From contig JAISKB010000012.1 of the NCBI GenBank assembly GCA_031261085.1, positions 1 through 64,000 of the forward strand: a stretch of 64,000 nt of DNA, written 5' to 3'. Below, piece after piece: positions 1 through 8,559 of this stretch (the stretch's first letter is position 1; each line of letters opens with the position of its first letter). The notes beneath the pieces were generated by a model, which was given only the letters and a program-made list of their open reading frames with translations, was not told the origin of the DNA and searched no databases. Made by a program: the position numbers and the translations under genes. This DNA comes from Christensenellaceae bacterium. GTDB taxonomy: Bacteria > Bacillota > Clostridia > Christensenellales > CAG-138.

Positions 1-372
1 CTCTCAAGTACAATAAAATCAATGATAAAAAATAAGTTTGATTTGGATATAGCAATCTTCATTATTTCACAGAAAGAGTTGAAAGATATAATAAATAACG
101 CTCCCGATTGGTGGGGCGACGATAATAAAGAAATATATGATAATCTCATTTTTATGTTTCCGACTTTATCTTATGGTGAGTTCTACGGTGAGGTTGGAAA
201 CCCTAAAGATGAGTATGAAAAAGTGTATAACTATAAAAATGCTGTTTTCTGGTCTTTTAGCCGTAAAGATTATCAAAAGACGAATTGGTGGTCAAAGACT
301 GCTGGTTCAAATATAAGTAATAAGATTACAATCCGAACGGCAAATACGGCAAGAAAAGTAGTTGATATGTAG
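1..372 (+). CDS. DUF1697 family protein, C-terminal part (5' truncated by window edge)
   Basis: The reading frame is open from base 1 (LSSTIKS precedes the listed Met), so the gene starts before the window and the listed Met at 22 is probably internal. The visible part ends in 'NKITIRTANTARKVVDM', which resembles the conserved C-terminus of DUF1697 proteins, a family of about 180 residues with no firm biochemical role. A WSF...WWSK stretch precedes it. The DNA is clearly AT-richer than the housekeeping genes that follow, which suggests recent acquisition or a different compositional history. The family call rests on remembered motif similarity and is moderate. Confidence 0.55.
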   Translation, partial: LSSTIKSMIKNKFDLDIAIFIISQKELKDIINNAPDWWGDDNKEIYDNLIFMFPTLSYGEFYGEVGNPKDEYEKVYNYKNAVFWSFSRKDYQKTNWWSKTAGSNISNKITIRTANTARKVVDM

Positions 373-407
373 TCTGCAAATTCCAGTTTATACAGAGAGG
401 CAATCAA

Positions 408-884
408 ATGGGGAATTTAGGATTTTCATATGTTGGGCTGGTGTTTTTATTGATGCTGATAATCCCAAACCTTATATGGGCAAGGAATCAGCCGCAAAAA
501 CATGATTCGAGCAATGAAAATAGGGTATTGGCGGCATTGGAGCGTACGGGGCAAGCTTTTGTGACGGTTGGGGTGTTGATCTTTTCGGATTTTAATCCTC
601 ATCAGCTTTCGGCATGGGAAATATGGCTTCTTGCCGCAGCTGCATCCATGGTTTTATATGAATGTTGGTGGGTTCGATATTTCAAAAGCGAAAAGGAATT
701 GAAGGATTTATACAGCGGTTTTTGTGGGATACCGGTGGCGGGCGCAACATTGCCTGTCCTGGCATTTTTCTTGCTCGGAGTGTATGGTAAGGTAGTTTGG
801 CTGATAATCGCGGCTGTTATTTTTGGCATAGGGCACATTGGCATCCATTTGCAGCACCAAAAAGACATAGCGCGTATGCCATAG
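408..884 (+). CDS. Small multi-pass membrane protein, unknown function
   Basis: This 158-residue protein has about four hydrophobic segments (roughly residues 5-24, 45-62, 68-86 and 105-145) and a short basic, His-rich C-terminus (HIGIHLQHQKDIARMP), so it should sit in the cytoplasmic membrane. A purine-rich stretch (agagaggcaa) precedes the ATG at a usable distance. It follows the DUF1697 tail by 35 bp in the same direction and could be co-transcribed with it. I recognise no family and no catalytic motif. Base composition is intermediate between the AT-rich gene before it and the GC-rich rpsB operon after it. Confidence 0.6.
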   Translation: MGNLGFSYVGLVFLLMLIIPNLIWARNQPQKHDSSNENRVLAALERTGQAFVTVGVLIFSDFNPHQLSAWEIWLLAAAASMVLYECWWVRYFKSEKELKDLYSGFCGIPVAGATLPVLAFFLLGVYGKVVWLIIAAVIFGIGHIGIHLQHQKDIARMP

Positions 885-961
885 CAGCAGCTTCCAGCTT
901 ATACAGCTAAGCGGATACCCCGCGCAAGGCGCTCCATTTCCTGCATTTCCCGCAAAAACCC

Positions 962-990
962 TTGCGCGGCGGGGCAAACAATGCTATAAT
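962..990 (+). promoter_or_regulatory. Putative sigma-A promoter for rpsB-tsf
   Basis: TTGCGC and TATAAT are separated by 17 bp in the 239-bp gap before rpsB. This leaves a leader of about 125 nt before the rpsB start. The -10 is perfect and the -35 matches at three of six positions. Ribosomal protein S2 operons often have autoregulatory leaders, but I could not recognise a specific S2 fold here. Confidence 0.5.
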
Positions 991-1123
991 GGCAAACGTA
1001 CTGGCATGCTCAATGGAAGGCGTGCAATTACACACCCTGCCGAGCGCGCGGCTCGTGCCCGCATTGCGGGTTACCGGGCGTATAGACGCAGGGGAGGATA
1101 AAAAACGAGGAGGATTATTAACC

Positions 1124-1861
1124 ATGTCTGTTATTTCCATGAAACAACTGCTCGAAGCCGGTGTGCACTTTGGCCACCAAACCCGCCGCTGGAACCCGAA
1201 GATGAAGGAATACATCTTCACCGAGCGCAACGGCATCTACATCATCGATTTGCAAAAGACCGTCAAAAAAATTGATCAGGCCTATGATTTTGTGCGCGAA
1301 GTCTCCGAAAGCGGCGACGCCGTGCTGTTTGTGGGCACCAAAAAGCAGGCGCAGGAGAGCATTGAGCAAGAGGCGAAGCGCTGCGAAATGTACTTCGTCA
1401 ACCAGCGCTGGCTGGGCGGCATGCTCACCAACTTCAAAACCATACAAACCCGTATCGCCCGCCTGCGCAGGATTGACAAAATGGAAGCCGACGGCGACTT
1501 TGCCCTGCTGCCCAAAAAGGAAGTCATCAAGCTGGTGGCCGAGCGCGACAAGCTCGAAAAGAACCTTTCCGGCATCAAGGATATGAAAAAGCTGCCCGGC
1601 GCCATATTCATCGTGGACCCCCGCAAAGAAGCCATTGCCGTACAGGAAGCGCACGCGCTGGGCATCCCGGTGGTCGCCATTGTGGATACCAACTGCGACC
1701 CGGACGAGGTCGATTACGCGATACCCGGCAACGATGACGCCATCCGCGCCGTTAAGCTGATCGCTTCCAAAATGGCCGATGCCGTGCTGGAAGGCCGTCA
1801 GGGCGAGCAGATGGAAGATGCTTCGGAGCCCCAGGCCCCCGCAGCCGACGACGAGTTTTAA
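1124..1861 (+). CDS. rpsB: 30S ribosomal protein S2
   Basis: This is the S2 protein of the small ribosomal subunit, 245 residues, with the family N-terminus '[27 protein letters not shown]' (family signature [13 protein letters not shown]) and the typical '[20 protein letters not shown]' segment. The track ORF begins 54 codons upstream at 962, but an excellent GAGGAGG ribosome binding site lies just before ATG 1124 and homology starts there, so 1124 is chosen. The C-terminal tail is acidic and family-variable. It is followed by tsf after 21 bp, the usual rpsB-tsf pair. Confidence 0.97.
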   Translation: MSVISMKQLLEAGVHFGHQTRRWNPKMKEYIFTERNGIYIIDLQKTVKKIDQAYDFVREVSESGDAVLFVGTKKQAQESIEQEAKRCEMYFVNQRWLGGMLTNFKTIQTRIARLRRIDKMEADGDFALLPKKEVIKLVAERDKLEKNLSGIKDMKKLPGAIFIVDPRKEAIAVQEAHALGIPVVAIVDTNCDPDEVDYAIPGNDDAIRAVKLIASKMADAVLEGRQGEQMEDASEPQAPAADDEF

Positions 1862-1882
1862 TATTTTCGGGAGGAATAAAGC

Positions 1883-2779
1883 ATGTTTACCGCAAAAGAT
1901 GTAATGACCCTGCGCGAGATGAGCGGCGCCGGCATGATGGATTGCAAAAAGGCGCTTACCGAGTGCGAAGGCGATATGGATAAGTCCATGGAATACCTGC
2001 GCGAAAAGAGCCTGGCGGCCTCGGCCAAAAAGGCTTCCCGCATCGCGGCCGAAGGCATCGTATCCGGCTATGTGAGCGAGGATGGCAAGACAGGCGCCAT
2101 AGTGGAGGTCAACTGCGAAACCGACTTCGTGGCCAAAACCGATGATTTTAAGGCGCTGGTCGACAGCATCGCCAAGCTTATCGTAAAGACCAACCCCGCC
2201 GATGTGGATACCCTGATGGCAGCCGATACCGGCGATGGCGCCGTGGCCGAGGTCATCACCCGCGCGGTGGCCAAAATAGGCGAAAAGATCACCATCCGCC
2301 GCTTTGCGCGCAGCCAGGTCGATAACGGCTTGGTGGATAGCTATATCCACCTAGGCGGCAAAATCGGCGTGCTGGTGGATGTAGCCACCGGCAACCCCGC
2401 GGCGGCAAAGGCTGCGGCGCACGATATCGCCATGCATATCGCGGCGGCCAAGCCCACCTACCTGCGGGCCGATGAAGTGGATCAGGCCGAGATTGAGCAC
2501 GAGAAGAAAATCCTGCGCGAGCAGGCTAAAAACGAGCCCAAGCCCAAGCCGGATAACATCATCGAAAAGATGGTCGAAGGCCGCATCCAAAAGTATTATA
2601 AAGAGGTTTGCCTGCTGGAGCAGCCCTTCGTAAAGGATCAGGAAATCACGGTGAGCCAGATGGTCGCCAAGGTTGGCGATATGGAAGTTTTGCGGTTTGC
2701 CCGCTTCGAAATGGGCGAGGGACTGCAAAAACGTGAGGATAACTTTGCCGAAGAAGTACTGGGGCAAATGAAAAAGTAA
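1883..2779 (+). CDS. tsf: Elongation factor Ts
   Basis: EF-Ts is the nucleotide exchange factor for EF-Tu. The 298-residue length is normal for the long form. It has the N-terminal UBA-like segment '[15 protein letters not shown]' and the core motif '[12 protein letters not shown]' that contacts EF-Tu. A GGGAGGAA ribosome binding site sits 7 bp before the ATG. It is the second gene of the rpsB operon and is followed directly by a strong hairpin-T terminator, so transcription of rpsB-tsf probably ends largely there. Confidence 0.97.
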   Translation: MFTAKDVMTLREMSGAGMMDCKKALTECEGDMDKSMEYLREKSLAASAKKASRIAAEGIVSGYVSEDGKTGAIVEVNCETDFVAKTDDFKALVDSIAKLIVKTNPADVDTLMAADTGDGAVAEVITRAVAKIGEKITIRRFARSQVDNGLVDSYIHLGGKIGVLVDVATGNPAAAKAAAHDIAMHIAAAKPTYLRADEVDQAEIEHEKKILREQAKNEPKPKPDNIIEKMVEGRIQKYYKEVCLLEQPFVKDQEITVSQMVAKVGDMEVLRFARFEMGEGLQKREDNFAEEVLGQMKK

Positions 2780-2787
2780 TCGCGTTT

Positions 2788-2821
2788 CGCCCGGGCGGCA
2801 GTGCCGCTTGGGCGTTTTTTT
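2788..2821 (+). terminator. Rho-independent terminator after tsf
   Basis: CGCCCGGGCGGCA pairs with TGCCGCTTGGGCG around a tiny loop and is followed by seven T. It lies 8 bp after the tsf stop and only about 40 bp before the pyrH start, so pyrH depends on read-through or on a promoter I cannot see. Confidence 0.85.
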
Positions 2822-2861
2822 ACGCATTGTACGGCAGCTTATGCGCAGGGGAGGCAAACGA

Positions 2862-3569
2862 ATGCTCAAATACAAACGGGTTTCCCTCAAACTTTCCGGC
2901 GAGGCGCTGGGGGGAGATGAAACGGTGGATTTCACCAAGGTAGGGGCCGTGGCGCGGCAGGTGGCCGCGCTGCACGCGCTGGGCGTGCAGGCCGGCATTA
3001 CGCTGGGCGGCGGCAACATATGGCGCGGGCGTTCCAGCGGTGATATGGAGCGCAACCGCGCCGACCATATGGGCATGCTGGCTACGGTCATCAATTCGCT
3101 GGCGCTGCAGGATGCCTTGGAGCACCTGGGCGTGCCCAGCGTGGTGCTCACCTCGGTGGACATGCCCCGCATAGCGGATGGCTATTCTTCCCGGGCAGCG
3201 CGCGCGGCTTTGGCGGCCGGTCAGGCTGTCATATTTGCGGGGGGCAGCGGCCTGCCTTTTGTATCTACCGATACGGCGGCGGCGCTTAAGGCGGCGGAAA
3301 TCGGCGCGGATGCCATGCTGCTCGCCAAAAATGTGGATGCCGTGTATAGCGCCGACCCGAACGTGGATCCAAACGCCAAGCGCTACAGCCACCTTACCTA
3401 TGATGAAGTAATCGAGCAAAACCTGCAAGCCACGGATATGACGGCCATCGCGCTGTGCCGCGAGCGGAACATCCCCATCGTGGCGTTTGCCATGGCCGAT
3501 GCGCAAAACATATTGCGGGTGGTGCAGGGTGAAAGCGTGGGCACGCTGATAGACGGCATACGGGCATAA
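2862..3569 (+). CDS. pyrH: UMP kinase
   Basis: UMP kinase of the amino-acid kinase fold, which makes UDP from UMP and ATP in the cytoplasm. The protein has 235 residues, with 'KRVSLKLSGEAL' for nucleotide binding, 'TLGGGNIWRGR' and 'KNVDAVYSADPN'. The track ORF adds 18 codons reaching back into the tsf terminator; homology and the GGGGAGG box 8 bp upstream fix the start at ATG 2862. The tsf-pyrH-frr order is standard for Clostridia. Confidence 0.96.
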   Translation: MLKYKRVSLKLSGEALGGDETVDFTKVGAVARQVAALHALGVQAGITLGGGNIWRGRSSGDMERNRADHMGMLATVINSLALQDALEHLGVPSVVLTSVDMPRIADGYSSRAARAALAAGQAVIFAGGSGLPFVSTDTAAALKAAEIGADAMLLAKNVDAVYSADPNVDPNAKRYSHLTYDEVIEQNLQATDMTAIALCRERNIPIVAFAMADAQNILRVVQGESVGTLIDGIRA

Positions 3570-3592
3570 AAGCGCGTTTTTGCATAAAGCAC

Positions 3593-3621
3593 TTGTGCGC
3601 GGGAACCATTTCCATTAAAAT
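3593..3621 (+). promoter_or_regulatory. Putative promoter upstream of frr
   Basis: TTGTGC and TAAAAT are separated by 17 bp in the 126-bp pyrH-frr gap. Both boxes differ from consensus at two positions or fewer in the important bases. Expected transcription start is about 65 nt before frr. Confidence 0.4.
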
Positions 3622-3695
3622 AGTACGATAAGCATGCGTATGCGAAGGCTTATATAAACGATTTTGGTTTTTGATATAAAACAGGAGGCGCCAAC

Positions 3696-4247
3696 ATGGA
3701 TGCTGTGGAACTCGCAAAAGAAAAAATGAGCAAAACGCTCGCGGTGCTGCAACGCGAACTGGGCGCGCTTAGGGCTGGCCGCGCCAACGCGCAGCTGCTC
3801 GATCGCATCACGGCCGACTACTATGGCACGGCCACGCCCATCAACCAAATGGGCAACATATCCTCGCCCGAGCCCCGCTTGCTGGTGATTGCGCCCTATG
3901 ACCCCAGCGCCCTGAAAGAAATCGAGAAGGCGCTGCAAAAGAGCGACTTGGGCATAAACCCCAGCAACGATGGCAAGCTGATACGCTTGGTGTTCCCCGA
4001 GCTCACCGAGGAGCGCCGCAAGGAGCTGGTCAAAACCGTGCGCAAAAAGGGTGAGGATGCCAAGGTCGCCGCGCGCGCCATCCGCAGGGATGCCAACGAA
4101 AGCATCAAGAAGAGCCGGAAGGACAGCGAAATCACCGAGGATGACCAAAAGCAGATGGAAGAGGACGCCCAAAAGGCGACGGATGCCTGCATAAAGGATA
4201 TCGATAAAATCGTCGCCGATAAAGAGAAGGAGATCATGTCGGTTTGA
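3696..4247 (+). CDS. frr: Ribosome recycling factor
   Basis: RRF splits post-termination ribosomes together with EF-G. The 183-residue length is typical. Conserved '[17 protein letters not shown]' occurs near residue 30 and '[16 protein letters not shown]' near residue 105, with a lysine- and glutamate-rich helical C-terminus. AGGAGGCG precedes the ATG. The stop overlaps the TTG start of the next small gene, which implies translational coupling. Confidence 0.97.
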   Translation: MDAVELAKEKMSKTLAVLQRELGALRAGRANAQLLDRITADYYGTATPINQMGNISSPEPRLLVIAPYDPSALKEIEKALQKSDLGINPSNDGKLIRLVFPELTEERRKELVKTVRKKGEDAKVAARAIRRDANESIKKSRKDSEITEDDQKQMEEDAQKATDACIKDIDKIVADKEKEIMSV

Positions 4248-4462
4248 CCGAGCGCATGATAGGTTTGCCGCTGGAGCAGGCCGCCGCGCGGCTGAAGCAG
4301 GCCGGTTATAGCGTGACCTGCGTGCCGACGCAAGGCCACCGCGAGGTGGTCGGCGAGGCGCGGGTGGTGCGCGCGAGGGAAAGCGGCGCCGAGGCGGAGC
4401 TTGTGTATGCGGTGTTCCGCACCGATGTGCGCGCAGAGGGTGAATCAATAGCTGAGGGGTAA
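4244..4462 (+). CDS. Small PASTA-like protein coupled to frr
   Basis: A 72-residue protein beginning at TTG 4244, which overlaps the frr stop (TTGA); ATG 4256 is an alternative start. The pattern '[19 protein letters not shown]' followed by '[20 protein letters not shown]' resembles a single PASTA-type fold: a helix with a G-L-x-x-x-x-A motif, then strands. Short proteins of this kind occur after frr in other Clostridia as far as I remember, but I know of no assigned function. It has no signal peptide or membrane segment. Confidence 0.6.
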   Translation: MTERMIGLPLEQAAARLKQAGYSVTCVPTQGHREVVGEARVVRARESGAEAELVYAVFRTDVRAEGESIAEG

Positions 4463-4490
4463 GGCAAAAGCTTATCCCTTTCGCTTTTTG

Positions 4491-4690
4491 CCCCACCCCC
4501 TAACCCCCTCACCAGGGAGGGGGAAAAGTATTAAGATGTTTTGTTTCGGGGGCTGTGCCCCCGTACCCCCGCCAAATATGTCGTTCCGAATCATTTTGGG
4601 ATGCAAAAAGGGGTCTGGGGGCTTGCCCCCGGTTGCGGCGCAGCCGCAACAAAAATCCCCCTCCCGGGGGAGGGGGCTAGGGGGTGGGGT
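4491..4690. repeat. About 200-bp GC-rich element with 20-bp terminal inverted repeats
   Basis: The ends CCCCACCCCCTAACCCCCTC and (reverse complement) CCCCACCCCCTAGCCCCCTC match at 19 of 20 bases. The inside holds three hairpins: GGGGGC-tgt-GCCCCC, GGGGGC-tt-GCCCCC and TTGCGGC-gca-GCCGCAA. Fragments of the same unit recur near 13.9, 24.3, 30.5, 54.65 and possibly 60.55 kb. The track ORFs across it are low-complexity shadows. It fills most of the 303-bp frr/PASTA-uppS gap. Confidence 0.8.
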
Positions 4691-4765
4691 GCAACTCTAT
4701 CCGCCGTTTTTTTAAAACCAAAATAGCAATCAAAACCCGGATTGCAACAAAAAAGGAGAATCCGA

Positions 4766-5482
4766 ATGGCCAAGACCGCGCCCGCATCGCTGGGGCTTAC
4801 GGATGCGCTGCCCCGCCATGTGGGCATCATTATGGATGGCAACGGCCGCTGGGCCAAGGCGCGTTCCCTGCCCCGCCCCATGGGGCACCGCGCGGGCATG
4901 GAGCGGCTGCGGGGGCTTATACAGCTCTCCAGCGACATAGGCATAGGCGCGTTGTCGCTCTATGCGTTTTCCACCGAAAATTGGAAGCGCCCGCAGAGCG
5001 AAATAGAGGCGCTGTTTGGCCTGTTTATAGAATACTTCAACCGGGAACTGGATGCCCTGCACGAGGGCGGCGTGTGCATACGGGTGCTGGGCGATATGGA
5101 GGCATTTCCCGCAAACATAGGCCGCGCCATAAGCGCGGCGCAGAGCAAAACGGCAAATAACGAGGGCCTCAAGCTCAACATCGCGCTCAACTACGGTAGC
5201 CGCGCCGAGGTGCTGCGCGCGGCCAACGCGCTGATTGCGCGGGGCCAGCCGGCGGCCATGGAGGACTTGATGGCGGCGCTGTATACCGGCGGCCTGCCGG
5301 ATTTGGATTTGGTGATACGCACGGGCGGTGAGCAGCGGCTTTCCAACTTTTTGCTGCTGCAGGCCGCGTATGCCGAGCTGATGTTCGTGCCGGAATACTT
5401 TCCGGATTTTTCGGATGCGCGCTTTGTAGAGTGCCTGCGCGCTTTCGGCGCGCGAAACCGCCGCTTTGGCGATGTAGAATAG
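4766..5482 (+). CDS. uppS: Undecaprenyl diphosphate synthase
   Basis: A cis-prenyltransferase that elongates farnesyl diphosphate to the C55 lipid carrier of cell-wall synthesis. The 238-residue protein has 'HVGIIMDGNGRWAK' with the catalytic Asp, 'SLYAFSTENW', and the C-terminal 'RTGGEQRLSNF' with the Arg residues that bind isopentenyl diphosphate (the family usually has RTSGEQRLSNF). The start is placed at ATG 4766 behind AAAAGGAGAA, eight codons inside the track ORF. It is followed by cdsA after 7 bp. Confidence 0.96.
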   Translation: MAKTAPASLGLTDALPRHVGIIMDGNGRWAKARSLPRPMGHRAGMERLRGLIQLSSDIGIGALSLYAFSTENWKRPQSEIEALFGLFIEYFNRELDALHEGGVCIRVLGDMEAFPANIGRAISAAQSKTANNEGLKLNIALNYGSRAEVLRAANALIARGQPAAMEDLMAALYTGGLPDLDLVIRTGGEQRLSNFLLLQAAYAELMFVPEYFPDFSDARFVECLRAFGARNRRFGDVE

Positions 5483-5489
5483 GGGGATC

Positions 5490-6326
5490 ATGATGCTGCG
5501 TACAAGGATACTTGTGGCGGGGGCGCTGCTTTTGCTGCTCATTGCGATGCTGATGTTTGGCGGCGTGGTGCGCATGGTTGTATTTACCGCGGCGGCCCTG
5601 CTTAGCGTATACGAAATGCGCAAGGCCTGCGCGGCCAAGGGGTATAACCCCTGCGTATGGCCGCTGTATGTGTTTGCCGCGCTCTATTATGTATGGTGCG
5701 GGGTAGGCCTCACGCCCATCCCGGGGCTGATGGGCTACCGCGTTATGGCGCCGCACCCGCTCTACCTGCTGGCGGCGTTTGGCGGGGTGGCGCTTTGCGC
5801 CGAGCGCATATTCAACGCGCGCCGAACGACCGAGGACGTCATTTGTTCGTTGTTTATTTTCATTTACCCGCTGGCATTTTATGTTACACTTATGCTGGTA
5901 GCGGAGTTTTCGCGCGCGGCGCTGCTGCTGCTGTTTGCGGGGCCGCTTATGGGGGATACGTTGGCCTATTTCGTAGGCACCGCCTTTGGCAAGCATAAGC
6001 TCTGCCCGCACATCAGCCCCAAAAAGACCGTGGAGGGCAGCGTGGCCGGCCTGTTTGGCGGCATATTGGGCGGGTATCTCACATATGTTGTGCAGCATAT
6101 GTTCTTGGCTGGCGGCGCGCAGATATCCCTGGTCAAGCTGCTGCTCATCGGCTTTTTATGCGGGGGCTTGGGGCAAATCGGCGATTTGTTCGCCTCCACC
6201 TTTAAGCGCTGGGCCGGCATTAAGGATTATGGCAGCATCTTCCCCGGCCATGGCGGCATGATGGATAGGCTGGACAGCGTGCTGATGTGCGCGCCGGTCG
6301 TATATATTTGTTTGATGTGGTTTTAA
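5490..6326 (+). CDS. cdsA: Phosphatidate cytidylyltransferase (CDP-diglyceride synthase)
   Basis: An integral membrane enzyme making CDP-diacylglycerol from phosphatidate and CTP. It has 278 residues with about eight hydrophobic helices. The C-terminal CdsA signature is visible as 'KDYGSIFPGHGGMMDRLDS', and an earlier 'GDTLAYFVG' follows the family pattern. The start is ATG 5490 or the adjacent ATG 5493, after AGGGGGATC. It sits between uppS and dxr as in most Clostridia. Confidence 0.95.
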   Translation: MMLRTRILVAGALLLLLIAMLMFGGVVRMVVFTAAALLSVYEMRKACAAKGYNPCVWPLYVFAALYYVWCGVGLTPIPGLMGYRVMAPHPLYLLAAFGGVALCAERIFNARRTTEDVICSLFIFIYPLAFYVTLMLVAEFSRAALLLLFAGPLMGDTLAYFVGTAFGKHKLCPHISPKKTVEGSVAGLFGGILGGYLTYVVQHMFLAGGAQISLVKLLLIGFLCGGLGQIGDLFASTFKRWAGIKDYGSIFPGHGGMMDRLDSVLMCAPVVYICLMWF

Positions 6327-6373
6327 TGGGCGGCTGCCCGGCGCGTCAAACGGAATGGGTAGACTTGTAACGG

Positions 6374-7522
6374 ATGAAGAAGATTGTCGTATTGGGCAGC
6401 ACCGGCTCCATAGGCCAACAGACGTTGGATGTGGTGCGGCATATGCCAAAAGAATTTTGTGTGATAGCGCTGTGCGCGGGCAGCGACGCCGCTTTGCTGC
6501 GCGCGCAGGCGCAGGAATTTCATCCCGCGTATTTGGGGCTGTGCGATAGCGGCAATGCGGGCATGCTAAAGGATATGGGCTGCGAGGTGGTGGCGGGCGA
6601 AAATGCCGCCGCGGAGCTTAGCGCATTGCCCGAGGCGGATATCATCGTGAACGGCGTGAGCGGCTTTGCCGGCATGGCGCCGCTTATTTGCGCATTGCGC
6701 GCGGGCAAAACCGTGGCGCTCGCCAACAAGGAGAGCATCGTGTGCGGCGACGGCCTCATAAAGGATGTGCTGCGGCGGCAGGGCGGGCGCATCATACCCG
6801 TGGATAGCGAGCAGAGCGCGCTGTATCAGTGCCTTTTTGGCGGCGCGCGCGGCGAGGTAAAGCGGCTGATGCTCACGGCGTCGGGCGGGCCCTTTCGCAC
6901 CTACAGCCGGGAGCGGATGCAGAGCGTTACCCCGGCGGAGGCGTTGCGGCACCCCACCTGGAAGATGGGCAAAAAAATCACCGTGGACTGCGCCACGCTG
7001 TTTAACAAGGGGCTAGAGGTGATGGAGGCGGCCTACCTGTTCGATATGCCCTTTGATAAAATCAGCGTTGTAATACACCCGGAATCCATTGTACACTCTA
7101 TGGTAGAGTTTGTGGACAACGCCATATTGGCGCAGCTGAGCGCGCCGGATATGCGGCTGGCCATACAGTATGCGCTTACCGAAACCAGCCGTATGCCGGG
7201 CGGCTTCGGCACGCTGGACTTGGCTAAGCTGGGCGCGCTGCACTTTGAACCGCCGGATGAGGGCCGCTTCCCGGCGCTGCGCCTGGCTTATGCCGCGCTG
7301 CGGGAGGGCGGGGCGCTGCCCATCGCCTACAACGGGGCCAACGAGGTGGCGGTGCGCCTGTTTTTGCAGGAGCGGCTGGGCTTTATGGATATTGCGGCCT
7401 GTGTGGAACACGCCATGGGGCATATCCACCACGCCGCGCCAAAGGAAATCGACGAAATTTTCGATATTGACGCCCAGGCGCGAAGGCTGGCGTCCGCATT
7501 TGCAGAAAGGAACCCGGGTTGA
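6374..7522 (+). CDS. dxr: 1-deoxy-D-xylulose-5-phosphate reductoisomerase
   Basis: Second step of the MEP isoprenoid pathway: NADPH-dependent rearrangement of DXP to MEP. The 382-residue protein has 'IVVLGSTGSIGQQTL' for NADPH binding, 'ALANKESIV', the metal-site segment 'VDSEQSALYQCL', and 'HPESIVHSMVEF'. The ribosome binding site before ATG 6374 is weak. The stop overlaps the TTG start of rseP (TTGA), which suggests coupling. With ispG two genes later and uppS upstream this forms an isoprenoid-lipid block. Confidence 0.97.
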   Translation: MKKIVVLGSTGSIGQQTLDVVRHMPKEFCVIALCAGSDAALLRAQAQEFHPAYLGLCDSGNAGMLKDMGCEVVAGENAAAELSALPEADIIVNGVSGFAGMAPLICALRAGKTVALANKESIVCGDGLIKDVLRRQGGRIIPVDSEQSALYQCLFGGARGEVKRLMLTASGGPFRTYSRERMQSVTPAEALRHPTWKMGKKITVDCATLFNKGLEVMEAAYLFDMPFDKISVVIHPESIVHSMVEFVDNAILAQLSAPDMRLAIQYALTETSRMPGGFGTLDLAKLGALHFEPPDEGRFPALRLAYAALREGGALPIAYNGANEVAVRLFLQERLGFMDIAACVEHAMGHIHHAAPKEIDEIFDIDAQARRLASAFAERNPG

Positions 7523-8556
7523 GCAATATTCTATCTATTTTGGGCGCGCTGCTGCTGCTCACGCTGTTTGTCACGGTACACGAGCTGGGGCATTTTACGG
7601 CGGGGCGGCTGCTGGGCTTTGGCATACTCGAGTTTTCGATAGGCATGGGCCCGGTGCTGGTAAAAACCCGGCGCAAGGGCACGCAATATTCCATCCGCGC
7701 GCTGCCCATGGGGGGCATGTGCCGCTTTTATGGCGAGGATGACATCGTGGAGCAGCGGGCCGATATGGTGGCCTTCCCCGACCAGCCGGTGTGGAAGCGC
7801 ATGCTCGTGGTGCTGGCGGGGCCGGTTATGAACGTGGTGCTGGCGGTGGTGCTGGCGGTCGTTGCGCTGCAGGCGTTTGGCGATTATGTGCCGCAGGTGG
7901 AATCCTTTACGATGGAGCATTCGGTGGCGCAAGAGGGCGGCATGCAGGTGGGGGATATCCTCCATTCGATAAACGGCAAACAGATACTGTATTTTGAGCA
8001 GACCGTCACGCAAATACGCGCGGTCGAGGGCGATACCATGGTGGTGGTGGTGGAGCGGCAGGGCCAAAGGGTACCCATCACGCTGCATGGCTTTTATAAT
8101 GAGGCCGCGGGGCATAATCTGCTGGGCATATCGATGGGCGCGGTGCGCAAGTCGTTTGGCTTTTTAGAGGCATGGGGGCATTCGCTGCAATATGTGTGGG
8201 CCACGATGCTGGAGATGTTCGCGTTTATAGGCGGCCTGTTCAGCAAGGGCGTGCAGCCGCAGGATGTGGTGGGCCCGGTGGGAGTCATCAGCATACTCGG
8301 CGAATCGGTGCGCCTGGGCTGGGAAGTGGTGCTGCGGGTCGCCACGCTCATCACGGTCAATTTGGCCATCATGAACATACTGCCGCTGCCTGCGCTCGAT
8401 GGCGGGCGGCTGGCGTTTATGCTGGTGGAAGCGGTGCGGGGCAAGCCCGTGCCGCCCGAAAAGGAAGGCCTGGTGCACGTCATCGGCATGGTGCTGCTGT
8501 TTGGGCTGGCGATACTGCTCACGGTCAAAGATGTGGCGGGGCTTATCGGGAGGTAA
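7519..8556 (+). CDS. rseP: Site-2 protease RseP/RasP-type intramembrane zinc metalloprotease
   Basis: A membrane-embedded zinc protease that cleaves transmembrane substrates such as anti-sigma factors. The 345-residue protein has 'FVTVHELGHF' (HExxH) at residue 20, a PDZ domain at about residues 125-200, and the 'NILPLPALDGGRL' segment whose Asp is the third zinc ligand, with C-terminal membrane helices. It starts at TTG 7519, overlapping the dxr stop. No substrate can be read from the neighbourhood. Confidence 0.95.
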   Translation: MSNILSILGALLLLTLFVTVHELGHFTAGRLLGFGILEFSIGMGPVLVKTRRKGTQYSIRALPMGGMCRFYGEDDIVEQRADMVAFPDQPVWKRMLVVLAGPVMNVVLAVVLAVVALQAFGDYVPQVESFTMEHSVAQEGGMQVGDILHSINGKQILYFEQTVTQIRAVEGDTMVVVVERQGQRVPITLHGFYNEAAGHNLLGISMGAVRKSFGFLEAWGHSLQYVWATMLEMFAFIGGLFSKGVQPQDVVGPVGVISILGESVRLGWEVVLRVATLITVNLAIMNILPLPALDGGRLAFMLVEAVRGKPVPPEKEGLVHVIGMVLLFGLAILLTVKDVAGLIGR

Positions 8557-8559
8557 ACT

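Noticed and set aside
1118-2350. 410-codon ORF on the minus strand antisense to rpsB-tsf
   Set aside because: It is a GC-rich codon shadow of two certain genes, with a His/Gly-rich composition and no family features.
4488-4726. Two overlapping plus-strand ORFs across the GC-rich repeat
   Set aside because: The translations are low-complexity and follow the repeat; similar non-coding copies occur elsewhere.
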